Source of the DNA: Algoriphagus aquimarinus
GTDB taxonomy: Bacteria; Bacteroidota; Bacteroidia; Cytophagales; Cyclobacteriaceae
NCBI RefSeq assembly: GCF_007997215.1
Contig: NZ_VORW01000006.1
Span: 62,001 to 126,000 of the forward strand
Direction: 5' to 3'
DNA: 64,000 nucleotides
A program made the position numbers and the translations under genes. The notes beneath the pieces are model-generated. The model searched no databases. It was given only the letters and a program-made list of their open reading frames with translations, and had not been told where the DNA came from. Numbering within the stretch: the stretch's first letter is position 1; each line of letters opens with the position of its first letter. Below, piece after piece: positions 1 through 9,255 of the stretch.

Positions 1-957
1 TAACCTAAAAGGTGCTTTTAATTTATAGGTTCCCGCCAGGTCAATAGTAAAGGGTATGATTCTAGATTTTTTATCAAAGCCACCGTTACTGCCAAGTCTC
101 AGTTTTAATCTAGTTACGGCAGTTTCACTTTCTTTTTGAAAGTCAAGAGCTTTTAGCAAGTCCGATTCGTCACGATGAGCTAACAAGTCGTCATTTTGAA
201 GATTCACTTTCAGCATTTCTGTGATGAGCATTTCCTTGATTGTTTTTTTTGCGCCTCGTCGATAATCGAGTACCAAGCTTACTGAAAACTCTTCAGTGTT
301 AGCCACGTGGTACATGTCATCGGGAAATGAAATAGCATCTCCAGGTTCTAACACATAAGGAGTGGCTGCATGTAGTATTTCTTCTACATTATGATAAGAT
401 GCGGCGTGATTTGTAAGCTTGTTATAGTCTTCAGTTTCCCAGATATAGAATGTTTTGGTAGCAGGACCAAGGTGAAATAAAATGCCGTCCTCACCCGGGC
501 TTCCGCGATGCACTCCAAATGGCGTGTAACCATAGTCTCCCATAAAGAAAAGCGTTGACAGTCCAGCCCAAGGCGTTCCCTGTTTTTCAAGTAAAGGTGC
601 CACATGGCTTGCCATTTCCTCTACAATTTCGTTTTCATAATCTTCTAAAAAATTCATGATTAAGCCGAAAGCTTCTCCTTGGAAGAAACGTTTTGACCAT
701 GATGTCAGAGATTCGTTTTCACGAGGTGGATCGATTACAAATCTTTCGTTCTGTGAATTGTCTTGAAGTCTGTCCTTAAAGATTTTGAGCCCATTGAAGG
801 GTTTATTTGCCTTGGCAAAGTTCCCATTTGCTTTGGAGATAAGTGCTAAAAGTGATTCACATTCCTTGACACTGAGTAAGCTTTTCACCATTCCGGGACT
901 TGTTAGTCCACAAGTTTCCTCTAATAGCTCATCCCACTTTTCGTTTTTCTGATTCAT
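1..957 (-). CDS. cupin/JmjC-like protein, C-terminus cut by window edge
   Basis: The frame starts at the ATG at 957 and stays open to base 1, so about 319 residues are visible and the C-terminus lies outside the window. The protein begins MNQKNEKWDELLEE. Around residues 145-230 it has a double-stranded beta-helix pattern typical of JmjC/cupin-like iron oxygenases: GVHRGSPGEDG (a possible metal His), then FHLGPATKTFYIWE, then an EPGDAISFPDDMYHVAN stretch whose His could be the distal ligand. The HxD pair is not canonical, because HRG replaces HxD. Function may be a 2-oxoglutarate-dependent hydroxylase or a non-catalytic cupin. No substrate can be deduced. There is no signal peptide, so it is probably cytoplasmic. 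Gene and fold are fairly certain; activity is uncertain. Confidence 0.75.
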   Translation of the reverse strand, partial: MNQKNEKWDELLEETCGLTSPGMVKSLLSVKECESLLALISKANGNFAKANKPFNGLKIFKDRLQDNSQNERFVIDPPRENESLTSWSKRFFQGEAFGLIMNFLEDYENEIVEEMASHVAPLLEKQGTPWAGLSTLFFMGDYGYTPFGVHRGSPGEDGILFHLGPATKTFYIWETEDYNKLTNHAASYHNVEEILHAATPYVLEPGDAISFPDDMYHVANTEEFSVSLVLDYRRGAKKTIKEMLITEMLKVNLQNDDLLAHRDESDLLKALDFQKESETAVTRLKLRLGSNGGFDKKSRIIPFTIDLAGTYKLKAPFRL

Positions 958-1155
958 TTTCTTGGATTATCGTATTGCTCATTTACGTTTTGAAATTGAC
1001 GCTGATGCCTTAAAAGTTGAATTCTGGATTATAATACGTAATTACTGAAGTTCTAAAGTAGTTTGAAATTAATCGCCCTGAAAGCAACGTTAAATTTGTA
1101 GGTTGAATGGAATGATTGTTGGTTTTTAATTCTGTAAATCAAAACTAATGAGATC

Positions 1156-1383
1156 ATGATTGTACTTATTAATCAACCAACCGGAATTCTCCCTCTAAGC
1201 TATTTTGGAAAGAAGCATGAAGATGTGGATAAAGGAACCACTCGAAAAACCCCTGGAAATTCAGAAGGTGCTCAGCCTCCCAAAAGGGAAGATTACAGAA
1301 AAATAGAAAGAGAAAATGACAGGAAGAACGATCCTCAGGAAGAAACGGTAGACAATGAGGAGCGGGATAAAAATAGAAAGTGA
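1156..1383 (+). CDS. small very hydrophilic hypothetical protein
   Basis: A 75-codon frame beginning MIVLINQPTG and then strongly charged (KKHEDVDKG, PPKREDYRKIERENDRKND, ending in alternating Asp/Glu and Arg/Lys). It has no membrane segment or signal peptide and is probably disordered. No convincing Shine-Dalgarno sequence precedes the ATG, which is common in Bacteroidota. It sits alone between two minus-strand genes. The composition looks more like a real small basic/acidic protein than random AT-rich sequence, but the family is not recognised. The opposing frame at 1169-1408 looks like its shadow. Treat as a tentative gene. Confidence 0.4.
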   Translation: MIVLINQPTGILPLSYFGKKHEDVDKGTTRKTPGNSEGAQPPKREDYRKIERENDRKNDPQEETVDNEERDKNRK

Positions 1384-1404
1384 GGTAGGTTGTAATACAA
1401 CTTA

Positions 1405-1713
1405 TCAATTTTTAGATTTTTCTGAATTCTGAACGTTTTCTTCTATGATAGCTTCCAGTTTCTCAGCTCTCTTGTGATCGCCCGCCCATTCGTATAATTC
1501 CGAAGCCTTGGCACCTGCTTTCTCTACAAAGCCTGTAGTGTCTTTTTTGGCAAGCCAGCCGATGAATTTCCGCATGAATTTGAAATACGGGGCCATAAGC
1601 AAGGAAGCAAGCGCTATTAGTAGCCAACCTACAGGTATAAACGGTACTAGTAGAGCAACAAGTCCTGCAATAAAAGTAAGGGAGGCTATAGCTGGTATAA
1701 TGAATTTTCGCAC
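1405..1713 (-). CDS. small two-helix inner-membrane protein (PGPGW/DUF454-like)
   Basis: 102 residues. Residues 5-45 form two closely spaced hydrophobic helices broken by PFIPVGW, resembling the PGPGW/YbaN-type hairpin (VPFIPVGWLLIALASLL). A basic stretch and a soluble C-terminal tail rich in Glu/Lys/Ala follow (KAGAKASELYEWAGDHKRAEKLEAIIEE), probably helical and cytoplasmic. Such proteins are widespread small membrane proteins of unknown role. It is monocistronic, with unrelated neighbours on both sides. The gene call is good; the family assignment rests on the hairpin motif only. Confidence 0.75.
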   Translation of the reverse strand: MRKFIIPAIASLTFIAGLVALLVPFIPVGWLLIALASLLMAPYFKFMRKFIGWLAKKDTTGFVEKAGAKASELYEWAGDHKRAEKLEAIIEENVQNSEKSKN

Positions 1714-2052
1714 TTCGTTAAGTTACGGAATAGGGAAGAAAAGCACCTAAGGAATAGCCCTAGAAGTAGTTGATTTTTGGCTAGGTACATCCCTGCTCAA
1801 CTGATTCATATTTATTATGAATTTAAACCAATTCTGAAAAAGCTGCTTTTTATGTCTAGCGGTCAAGGTCCTTTTGCAATCTTTTATATTTTTGTTTATA
1901 GAGATTAAGTGTCATATAATTAAACACTTATATATTCATTAATTCAGGAGATGATAGTACCCATCCGGTGCGGATTAATGAGAGAGAACAGGAATGCCGA
2001 AGCATATACTAACTTTTTTCTATCAAATGAACTCCTCCAATAAATAAGCCTT
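1714..2052. other. intergenic region, divergent promoters presumed
   Basis: This 339-base non-coding stretch separates the minus-strand membrane protein from the plus-strand PL11 lyase, so it should carry both promoters. A TATTTTTG string at 1887-1894 fits the Bacteroidota minus-7 pattern TAnnTTTG for the lyase, but no clear minus-33 box is visible. An AG-rich stretch (TTCAGGAGATG) lies at 1944-1954, about 100 bases before the lyase ATG. No RNA gene or repeat was recognised. Confidence 0.4.
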
Positions 2053-3876
2053 ATGAGATTTCAATTTTACATGACCTGCCTGATTTTAGTGACAGTTCCT
2101 TCATTTTTATTTGCTCAGCGCCAGATGGAAAATCTTGATCGCGGACTGGTTGCCATCAAAACAGGCGATCATGCTGCATTTGTAAGTTGGCGACTGTTCA
2201 ATGAAGATCCTGAGGATCTTGCTTTCAACCTTTATCGTAAAAACGGAAAAGGTGAGATAGCTAAAGTCAATGCAGAACCTATTCATAAGGTCACTTGGTA
2301 CAAAGATGAGTCCTTTGATCCATCTCAAAAGAACAGCTGGTTTGTAAAATCACTAAAAGGAAAGCAGGAGTCGGATGAAAAAGGAAGTTTTTCCATTGCC
2401 GCATCATCGCCTGTAAAGCCCTATTTTTCTATCCCTTTGCAAAAGCCTGATGGCTATGCCCCAAATGATATTTCTGTAGGTGATCTGGATGGGGATGGTC
2501 AATATGAAATTGTGGTTCACCAGGTCGGGAAAAGTCGTGATAATTCACAAAAGGGGATGACTGATCCTCCGGTTTTTCAGGCATATAAGTTAGATGGCAC
2601 TTTTCTTTGGGAAATAAATCTGGGGAAAAATATCAGGGAAGGAGCCCATTATACGCAGTTTATGGTATTTGACCTAGATGGTGATGGTAGAGCAGAATTT
2701 GCCTGCAAAACGGCAGATGGAACTACAGATGCGCTGGGAAATGTCATTGGTGATACATCCAAAGATTGGCGGGACTTGGATCAGGAGTCTAGTACTTATG
2801 GGAAAATACTTTCAGGCCCAGAATATCTAACAGTATTTGAAGGAAGTACTGGAAAAGCTATTAGCACGGTGGACTATATTCCTGCTCGAGGCGATATTGG
2901 TACCTGGGGAGGAGTAGGCGGCAATGGTGGAAACGATAATTCTGGAAATCGTGTGGATCGCTTTACCGCTTGCGTGGCTTATCTTGATGGTAAGCACCCA
3001 AGTCTGGTAATGGGGCGTGGATATTATGGACGTACGGTGTTAGCGGCTTTTGATTTTACTAAAGGGGAATTGCAAAACCGCTGGGTATTTGACTCTAAAG
3101 ATGGAAAGAACCCTTATTCAGGTATGGGGAATCATGGCCTATCGGTAGCGGATGTTGATTTTGATGGGAAAGATGAAATTGTTTTTGGGTCAATGGTAGT
3201 GGATGACAATGGAGAAGGTTTGTACACCACTGGACTTAGACATGGTGATGCTCTCCATGTTAGCGATCTTGATCCGTCTACTCCCGATTTGGAAGTTTTC
3301 GGAATTCATGAAATTGAAGATGGTACCAAAGGACCAGGGGTGGCATTGTTTAATGCACGAAATGGGAAGGTGCTATTTGAAGCTGCTCCAGATATTGATG
3401 TAGGCCGTGGTGTGGCCGCAAACATAGATTCATCCCGTGTGGGAGCGCAAATGTGGTGGTCGGGAGATCCCAACCTTTATGATATCAAAGGAAATATAAT
3501 TGGTGAAGCACCACGCGAGCAGAATTTCCTTATTTGGTGGGATGGTGATCTTTCTAGGGAATTGCTGGACCGCAATCGAATTACCAAGTATGGTAAAGGG
3601 GTGATTTTTGAAGCAGAAGGGGCTACTTCAAACAATGGAACTAAGGCAACCCCTGCTTTGTCCGGTGATATACTTGGTGACTGGCGTGAAGAACTGATCC
3701 TGAGGAGTGAGGACAATAATGAACTTAGGATATATTCAAGCCCTATTCCCACGGCTATTAAAATGCCAACTCTAATGCAGGATTCTCAATATCGCGTCAG
3801 TATCGCTTGGCAAAATGTGGCCTATAATCAACCACCACATCCTAGTTTTTATATGGGGACAGGGATGAAAGAATGA
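2053..3876 (+). CDS. rhamnogalacturonan lyase, polysaccharide lyase family 11
   Basis: 607 residues with an N-terminal signal peptide (MRFQFYMTCLILVTVPSFLFAQ), so it is secreted or periplasmic. The mature start MENLDRGLVAIKTGD, followed by VSWRLFNEDPEDLAFNLYR, is the signature N-terminal beta-sandwich of YesW/YesX-type PL11 enzymes. The eight-bladed propeller then shows calcium-binding acidic loops: DLDGDGQYEIVV (~150), DLDGDGRAEFACKTADG (~220) and DVDFDGKDEIVFG (~373). The C-terminal GDILGDWREE motif is also typical. PL11 enzymes cleave the rhamnose-galacturonate backbone of rhamnogalacturonan I by beta-elimination. Full family length is present and no cellulose-binding module is attached. 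Endo versus exo mode cannot be decided here. Nearby genes (six-hairpin glycosidase, CE15 relic) fit a pectin/hemicellulose locus, though no SusC/SusD pair lies in the window. Confidence 0.93.
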   Translation: MRFQFYMTCLILVTVPSFLFAQRQMENLDRGLVAIKTGDHAAFVSWRLFNEDPEDLAFNLYRKNGKGEIAKVNAEPIHKVTWYKDESFDPSQKNSWFVKSLKGKQESDEKGSFSIAASSPVKPYFSIPLQKPDGYAPNDISVGDLDGDGQYEIVVHQVGKSRDNSQKGMTDPPVFQAYKLDGTFLWEINLGKNIREGAHYTQFMVFDLDGDGRAEFACKTADGTTDALGNVIGDTSKDWRDLDQESSTYGKILSGPEYLTVFEGSTGKAISTVDYIPARGDIGTWGGVGGNGGNDNSGNRVDRFTACVAYLDGKHPSLVMGRGYYGRTVLAAFDFTKGELQNRWVFDSKDGKNPYSGMGNHGLSVADVDFDGKDEIVFGSMVVDDNGEGLYTTGLRHGDALHVSDLDPSTPDLEVFGIHEIEDGTKGPGVALFNARNGKVLFEAAPDIDVGRGVAANIDSSRVGAQMWWSGDPNLYDIKGNIIGEAPREQNFLIWWDGDLSRELLDRNRITKYGKGVIFEAEGATSNNGTKATPALSGDILGDWREELILRSEDNNELRIYSSPIPTAIKMPTLMQDSQYRVSIAWQNVAYNQPPHPSFYMGTGMKE

Positions 3877-3889
3877 TTTTCAGATCTAA

Positions 3890-5086
3890 TTACTGTCGCT
3901 CGATGTACATCACCGCCGAGTCCTCTACATATTTGGCAGGGTTGAAGCTGGAGTAGAATTTGTTCCGCAGGTTGTTCAGCGGGGTATTCATTGCGAGGAT
4001 TTTGGAAGTGAATTCTAATGGGAATTTCCCTGGATCGGAGTAGGTTTTCAAAAGAGAATCGTATTGGTCGATATTCGCCAACATACGGGTGGTCAGCTGT
4101 CCAAATCTCAATCGCAAAGATTGAACTTTGTACATATAGGTTTCCACCTGACCTAGCCATTTGCCTTTGGTTTCCGGCAACCTATCTAGAGTAGCTATTT
4201 TATCGGAAATTGATTTTCTGCACTCATTCTTGAACATCTCCCGCTCTGAGTCCAATGTGGCTCTTAAATACCTGCTCTCGTAGCGCTGCTTGTTGATCGC
4301 AAAGTAAAGCATCTGCTCATCCAGCAGTTGAGTGTTTTCCTTCTGCAGTTGTTCCAATTCCTGATTGATCAACTTCCATTCGTGGTCGATGATTGACTTC
4401 TGTTGCTCAAACTGACTGGATATTGTCAGAATTTTAAGCATTTCAGGTGTTTTGTCGTATAGGTCTTTTTCCTTTTTTCCAAGTGTTCCCATCAGACTAG
4501 TGACGCCGGAGATGGCTGTATTTACCATGGTGCCATAGAGAGGAACCACGGAAGATGCTGTAGAAATTAACGTTAGGGAGTTTTGAAGCAAGCCGGTCAT
4601 CGCATCAGTTTTGCCGTCTTTTTCATACCATTTGTCAAATTCAGTTTTCCAGGTGGAAAAAGACTTGTACTGCTGGATTTTTCCGATGCTGCCAAGCTGA
4701 TCAAAGAATGATTGGGAAGTAAGAAACAATTCAAGGGGTTGAATGTCCCGCTGTATGCTGAGTAACTCAGTGAAAGCCAGCTGTCCGTTAAGATTGATTT
4801 TGGTTTTAGGGGCTTCTTCTAAGATTTTTAGTCTGTTGTCCAGCGCGAATTGAAGCTTTTCCAAGTCCTCCATTTTTTCTTTATCGGATGCGGTTTTGTT
4901 GTCTGTAGCCGCGAGTTTTTCCGTAAGTCTGTTAACTATCTCCTCGTTATTTTTCAGTTTTTCATTCAGTTCCTTGAGTTGATTATCCCGGTCAGTTTTG
5001 ATTTGCTCAGTGATTTCTGTTTGGGCTTGCGCAAAAGCAGCGGAGATCAGAAAAATGAAGAGTAAAAGAGATTTTTTAGAGTTCAT
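3890..5086 (-). CDS. secreted coiled-coil protein of unknown function
   Basis: 398 residues. The signal peptide MNSKKSLLLFIFLISAAFAQAQ is followed by a heptad-rich Glu/Lys/Leu coiled coil at about residues 22-85 (QLKELNEKLKNNEEIVNRL). A central segment contains a Gly/Ala/Val-rich hydrophobic patch (TASSVVPLYGTMVNTAISGV, ~178-197). A second helical, Gln/Glu-rich region covers roughly 220-320. It looks like an elongated periplasmic or surface helical protein. It converges with the PL11 gene, with 13 bases between the stops, and is transcribed alone. No enzyme motif was found and I do not recognise the family. Confidence 0.8.
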   Translation of the reverse strand: MNSKKSLLLFIFLISAAFAQAQTEITEQIKTDRDNQLKELNEKLKNNEEIVNRLTEKLAATDNKTASDKEKMEDLEKLQFALDNRLKILEEAPKTKINLNGQLAFTELLSIQRDIQPLELFLTSQSFFDQLGSIGKIQQYKSFSTWKTEFDKWYEKDGKTDAMTGLLQNSLTLISTASSVVPLYGTMVNTAISGVTSLMGTLGKKEKDLYDKTPEMLKILTISSQFEQQKSIIDHEWKLINQELEQLQKENTQLLDEQMLYFAINKQRYESRYLRATLDSEREMFKNECRKSISDKIATLDRLPETKGKWLGQVETYMYKVQSLRLRFGQLTTRMLANIDQYDSLLKTYSDPGKFPLEFTSKILAMNTPLNNLRNKFYSSFNPAKYVEDSAVMYIERQ

Positions 5087-5350
5087 TTTGGGAATTAAAA
5101 CGAGAAAGTGATCAATTATTAGGAGTCAATTCTCCTTAGCCAATTTTAGGCCAATTTTCTGGATATTAAATTAGCTAAGGAGGTGATTGAAAGAGTACTA
5201 AATGGAAAGTGGGGAGCAAATCACTAAAAAAATGTATCATTCAACTACTCCATAGTCATGTGTTTATGAATTGAAGCTGCCTGAGTAAAGTTTGTAAACA
5301 AATCAAATACCAATTCTCTATTGGTCTATCACTTCTAAGTCATGAGTGTT

Positions 5351-6940
5351 TTAGATGCTTGCTATTACTTTCTCCCCTGGTTTTAACTCTACCCTAATGA
5401 AGCTGTAGATTTTTCCATTGAGTACTGCTGTGGAGGCTTTAGTCTTCTGGTCATTTACGGATATGACTTTATGGGTACCATAAAATCTAATCTTGCAAAC
5501 TAATGGAGCATCCCCTGATAAGTTGGTAATCTCTGTCTTTTTGTTGGACTGGCGCACAGTTATAGTATGCTCTCCAATCTTTAAATCAGTCAATTCAAGA
5601 AAGCCGATTTCCTCAGGCAAGCGAGGGATTGTGCTGATGGTATGATTGGCTGCATCAGGTTCTATACCCATCAGTCCTTCTACTACCTGACTCACTAGCG
5701 TAAATGGAACTTCGGGATAATCTCCGTTTTCCCCTTGCTTGATGACTACATGGGCTTTTTCCTTTTGATCAATGATATACTTCATCCATTTCCAGGCCTC
5801 ATCTACTTTTCCGTAGGGGAAATAGGTATCGGGAAGATAGGTGTAAGCCTCGATATTTGCAGGTGAACCCTTCTTGGAGTTGGCTGTTCCCACTCCATCT
5901 CCAAGTTGCTCTGAGATAAAATCCAAATACTTGTCATTCCTTTCGCCTGGCTCAGTGATTAATTTCATCGGGATAAACCAGCTCGTTTCCTTATTGAAAA
6001 AAGGATACTTTTCTTGAGAGGAAGTGATTGCGCAAGAGTATAAATCTGTGCCGTCAATTACCGACCACTTTGAATTGAAATAGTTTTTGAGTGTAGCGGC
6101 CTTTTTCAATTGTTCTTTCGCTTGGAGAGTTAAATTTCTCTCAGACAAAAATGAAGCATAGGCCAAATATGCCTGATACTGAGATCCAATCGCATCTCCA
6201 GCTTCTACGGGATGAATATCTGCTTCATTGTAAGTAGCTGATCCCTCGAAAATATTCCCTTGCCCTTCAGGAATTCCATTTCCATCGGAATCATGGAGAG
6301 AAACAAAATCAGTCACTACCTTTTCATACATATTCCAGAGCTTATTATTCTCTATATATCTTCGATCACCAGTCCACAAATAGCTTTTCCAGGCTTTCTC
6401 TACCAATTCAAACATAGCTGGAATCTCTCTTACAAAAGATTCACCCTGCTTATTGGCAAATTCAGCAGGATAACCTGGGTAGGTTTCGGTGTCAGGAGGG
6501 TTTGGTGCATCTAGGGTAAATACACTTCCATCAAAATTCAAAGCCCACCAGGAATACCATTTTTTATCAGGAGTAGTGTGCTCCGCAAATTTTTCCATCA
6601 TGGCATAATTCTCCTCGTCCATTCCTAGTAAATGAGCGCCATCGATCTGATGCGCAAAGTCCCGAATGTAATAAGCAGAGCGGTGCGCGTATCCAGCCCA
6701 ATAGGATGGTTGGTAAGCTACTTCCTGCGCATATCCCAAGCCTTCGCCGCCTTCATGCCGATTGATCTCCCCAGATTTACCTGTCATCTTCCAAGTGTTG
6801 GCTTTTTGGACTGCCCAATGAAAGGTTTCTTCTAACTCTTTGTTATCTGATTTTAGGGAGATATTCTGACTCCAGGAGATGATGGGCAGTGTGCAAAATA
6901 CAAGTAAGAAAAAATTACTTAGGGTAATGAGTTTGTTCAT
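5351..6940 (-). CDS. secreted six-hairpin (alpha/alpha)6 glycosidase-like protein
   Basis: The start is set at the ATG at 6940 (MNKLITLSNFFLLVFCTLPIISWSQ), giving a clear signal peptide and 529 residues. The longer upstream extension lacks any signal and runs towards the divergent gene. The body is rich in aromatic/acidic motifs of six-hairpin glycosidases: YYIRDFAHQIDGAHLLGM (~106-125), WYSWWALNFDGSVF, SLHDSDGNGIPEGQGN (~240-255) and EADIHPVEAGDAIGSQYQAYLAYASF. The C-terminal 90 residues form a beta-sandwich cap. The fold is that of bacterial rhamnosidase, glucosidase and unsaturated-uronyl hydrolase families, so a role in trimming pectin or hemicellulose oligosaccharides is likely. The exact GH family is not assigned. 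It is divergent from the DUF2911 gene with about 140 bases between starts. Confidence 0.75.
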   Translation of the reverse strand: MNKLITLSNFFLLVFCTLPIISWSQNISLKSDNKELEETFHWAVQKANTWKMTGKSGEINRHEGGEGLGYAQEVAYQPSYWAGYAHRSAYYIRDFAHQIDGAHLLGMDEENYAMMEKFAEHTTPDKKWYSWWALNFDGSVFTLDAPNPPDTETYPGYPAEFANKQGESFVREIPAMFELVEKAWKSYLWTGDRRYIENNKLWNMYEKVVTDFVSLHDSDGNGIPEGQGNIFEGSATYNEADIHPVEAGDAIGSQYQAYLAYASFLSERNLTLQAKEQLKKAATLKNYFNSKWSVIDGTDLYSCAITSSQEKYPFFNKETSWFIPMKLITEPGERNDKYLDFISEQLGDGVGTANSKKGSPANIEAYTYLPDTYFPYGKVDEAWKWMKYIIDQKEKAHVVIKQGENGDYPEVPFTLVSQVVEGLMGIEPDAANHTISTIPRLPEEIGFLELTDLKIGEHTITVRQSNKKTEITNLSGDAPLVCKIRFYGTHKVISVNDQKTKASTAVLNGKIYSFIRVELKPGEKVIASI

Positions 6941-7081
6941 TTTGGGCGGTAAGATTTGAAAATGAAAAGTACAAAAAAGGTCGATCCGTGTCCTTATATA
7001 GTCTGATAATCTACAGGAATGGAAGATTTGCTTCCATAAAATTTCACTATTTTGCTTCACTTCTAACACTAATATAATCTT

Positions 7082-7636
7082 ATGAAACACCTTATTGCCT
7101 TTCTAATTCTTCTATGTAGTTTCTCTACACTTGTCAATTCCCAGGATTTCCGAGGTACCGACAATAGCCCAATGGATGTGGCTTATTTACCTGATAATTT
7201 TGCCCATGACCGCAAATCAGGTGAGGAAGCGATTGCAAAAGCATATTACAGTAGACCTAATAAGTCTGATAGAATTGTCTTTGGAGGGATTGTTCCTTTC
7301 GGGAAAGTTTGGAGAGTTGGAGCTAACGAAGCTGTGGAATTCAAAGCATTTAAAGATTTGACCATAGGTGGTGAAAAGCTAAAAGCTGGTACTTATTCAT
7401 TATTTGCAATTCCGGGAGAAACAGAATGGACCATCATCGTCAATTCAGATCTGGATTACTGGGGAGCTTTCAAATATGATGAAAGCAAAGATGTGATTCG
7501 TTTTTCAGTTGATTCCAAATCTATTCCTAAAGTAGTAGAAGCCTTCTCCATTCGATTTGAAGACCTAGGAAATAATACTGCGGTAATGCGAATGGGTTGG
7601 GATCAGACCATGGTAGAAATTCCGATTTCTTACTGA
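7082..7636 (+). CDS. secreted DUF2911 protein
   Basis: 184 residues with the signal peptide MKHLIAFLILLCSFSTLVNSQ. The rest matches the DUF2911 pattern common in Bacteroidota: ISYSRPNKSDR-like YYSRPNKSDRIVFGGIVPFGKVWRVGANEAVEF (split here for reading: SRPNKSDR, GGIVPFGKVWRVGANEA), then LKAGTYSLFAIPGE, WTIIVNSD, YWGAFKYDESKD and a C-terminal MGWDQT beta strand. The motif is very strong. The biochemical role of this beta-rich secreted family is unknown. It stands alone, converging with the broken CE15 gene (8 bases between stops). Confidence 0.9.
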   Translation: MKHLIAFLILLCSFSTLVNSQDFRGTDNSPMDVAYLPDNFAHDRKSGEEAIAKAYYSRPNKSDRIVFGGIVPFGKVWRVGANEAVEFKAFKDLTIGGEKLKAGTYSLFAIPGETEWTIIVNSDLDYWGAFKYDESKDVIRFSVDSKSIPKVVEAFSIRFEDLGNNTAVMRMGWDQTMVEIPISY

Positions 7637-7643
7637 TCACAAG

Positions 7644-8931
7644 TCATAAAAACTTCTTCATAAACTGGATAAAAATGGGATAGTCTGAGGGAATAGTCCC
7701 ATGACCACCATCGTGCATATAATATCCAAGTTTATTTTCTAGCAATGAAATGTCTCCTGCAGCAGGCATTTCATTGTTTTTTGGACCATTTTCACCAAAG
7801 AGTTCATAGACTGCACTAGCCTCCTGTGCTGCTATAAACTCACCTTTCGGGTCAGACCAATAATCAACATTTCCTGTTTGAAGCAATAAAGGTCTTGGTG
7901 CGATCATCGCTACCAGCGTATGTGCATCAAAAGGAAAATCATCCACATGCGTGGAATAGGCATGGTAGTTTGGAGCAAACTGATAGCCATATCTAGTTGA
8001 GTCTGACATATGCTTGATATTTTCCCCATAATCCCTTCTGGCAATAGCTGCTCCTCCTTCGCCTGAGCAACTTGCGATGATCATTTTAAATCGCGGATCT
8101 CTAATTCCTGTCCAAAGCACTGTCTTTCCTAATCGGGAAACTCCCATTAAAGCAATTTCTCTTCGCGTCGATTTGCTCGTCTTTTTCGAAATAATCCATG
8201 GCTCTGCTAAGTCCCCACGACCATGCCGATATTGTTCCCCACTCATCCTCCTGGGGAGAAGTCTCTCCTGGCTTTAGGAATTCTTGGCGTATTCCATGCT
8301 CAAAACCCTTTTTGAAATCTGGATCTATGTCTCCATAGTAGACTGTAGCAAAACCATATCCTGCATCTATGAATTGTTCCACATTGGTGGCTCGGAACAT
8401 ACCGGGTTGATCTGCTTTGACTTTTTTGCCTTCTTTATTCCAGATTTCTCCCACACGTACTCCTGGATCGTCAACGGTTTGATTATTTGCAGTAAAGGAA
8501 ATGGTAAAGAAAATAGGGGTTTTCTCAATGGAATTCTTGGGTAAATAAATGAGCAAATCCATGGGATGGGCTTTGCTATTTTCTGTCAAATATATTCTGA
8601 CCTGTCTTCGAATAGCCTTGCCATTTAAGGCATCACTTTCCTTTTCAAAAACTTCATAAGCTATTGATTTTGGAGCTGGCGGGGTTTTTCCATACTGAAG
8701 CTCAGCTATAAAGCTCAAAAGCTCCGGTCTTCGTTCATTCATCCAAGTATCTGAATTTGTTACTTTTTGACCATTTTCAAGTGTAAGTAATTCAGGCAAA
8801 GTATAAGGGGGAATGGTAGCCTCATCATAATTGACAGGGAAACCCGCCACAAGCTTGGGAGGCTCTTGAGATTGTTGTGCGAGGCTAAGTTTAATGATGA
8901 GAAAAAAGATTATTGTAAAGGAAGTTTTCAT
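7644..8931 (-). pseudogene. glucuronoyl esterase (CE15) split by a one-base frameshift
   Basis: Two overlapping minus-strand frames make one protein. The N-terminal frame (ATG at 8931, signal peptide ending SLAQQ) covers the first part to EQIDAKR. The second frame carries IALMGVSRLGKTVLW, RDPRFKMIIASCSGEGGAA and the C-terminal DGGHGTIPSDYPIF. Removing one base from the TTT at 8156-8158 (AAA in the coding strand) restores a continuous product of about 427 codons. GVSRLGK is the CE15 serine elbow (G-x-S-R-x-G-K), and the GGHG histidine is the expected triad member. CE15 enzymes cleave esters between glucuronic acid of xylan and lignin alcohols. The change splits the protein just before the catalytic serine, so an unrepaired gene would be inactive. 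It could also be a sequencing error, since no long homopolymer is involved. Confidence 0.85.
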
Positions 8932-9255
8932 ATTGAAAAATATAATTTATAAATGGGATAGTTATACTTTTTGGATTATGTTGTTTTTAAAGCAAAAAAT
9001 AAAAATGAGTTGCGGTTTATTTAAACATAGTTAATAATTATGAAGTTTCTTTTACAAGAATTGCTTGGTAGATCTTAATATATAAGGTTATGTTCTGTTT
9101 TTCAACTATTCAAGGTTGTATATAATATTTTCTTAAAACCCATCGAATTCCCTTATAGAATGATTTTATGGGTCAATATTATTACAAACGGTGTTGTGGC
9201 TACTAAGGTCGCAGCACCGTTTTTTTAACGTCTCTATTTGTATAGAATCAAGAGG
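8932..9255. other. intergenic AT-rich region with a plus-strand hairpin
   Basis: This 324-base stretch lies between the CE15 start and the NarL-type regulator stop, so it holds the CE15 promoter. It contains no open frame of note. Its main feature is the strong hairpin plus T-run near 9186-9226 (listed separately), which reads on the plus strand although no plus-strand gene precedes it. A short untranslated RNA ending there is possible but unproven. Confidence 0.4.
9186..9226 (+). terminator. rho-independent terminator-like hairpin
   Basis: AAACGGTGTTG at 9186-9196 pairs with CAGCACCGTTT at 9212-9222 (10 pairs plus one G-U), and a run of seven T follows on the plus strand. The opposite strand has a weaker T-tract, so it may also terminate the minus-strand regulator gene ending at 9256. 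Confidence 0.65.

Noticed and set aside
5351-7090. Longer start (7090) for the six-hairpin glycosidase
   Set aside because: The 50-residue extension lacks a signal sequence and overlaps the promoter zone of the divergent gene; the ATG at 6940 starts a clear signal peptide.
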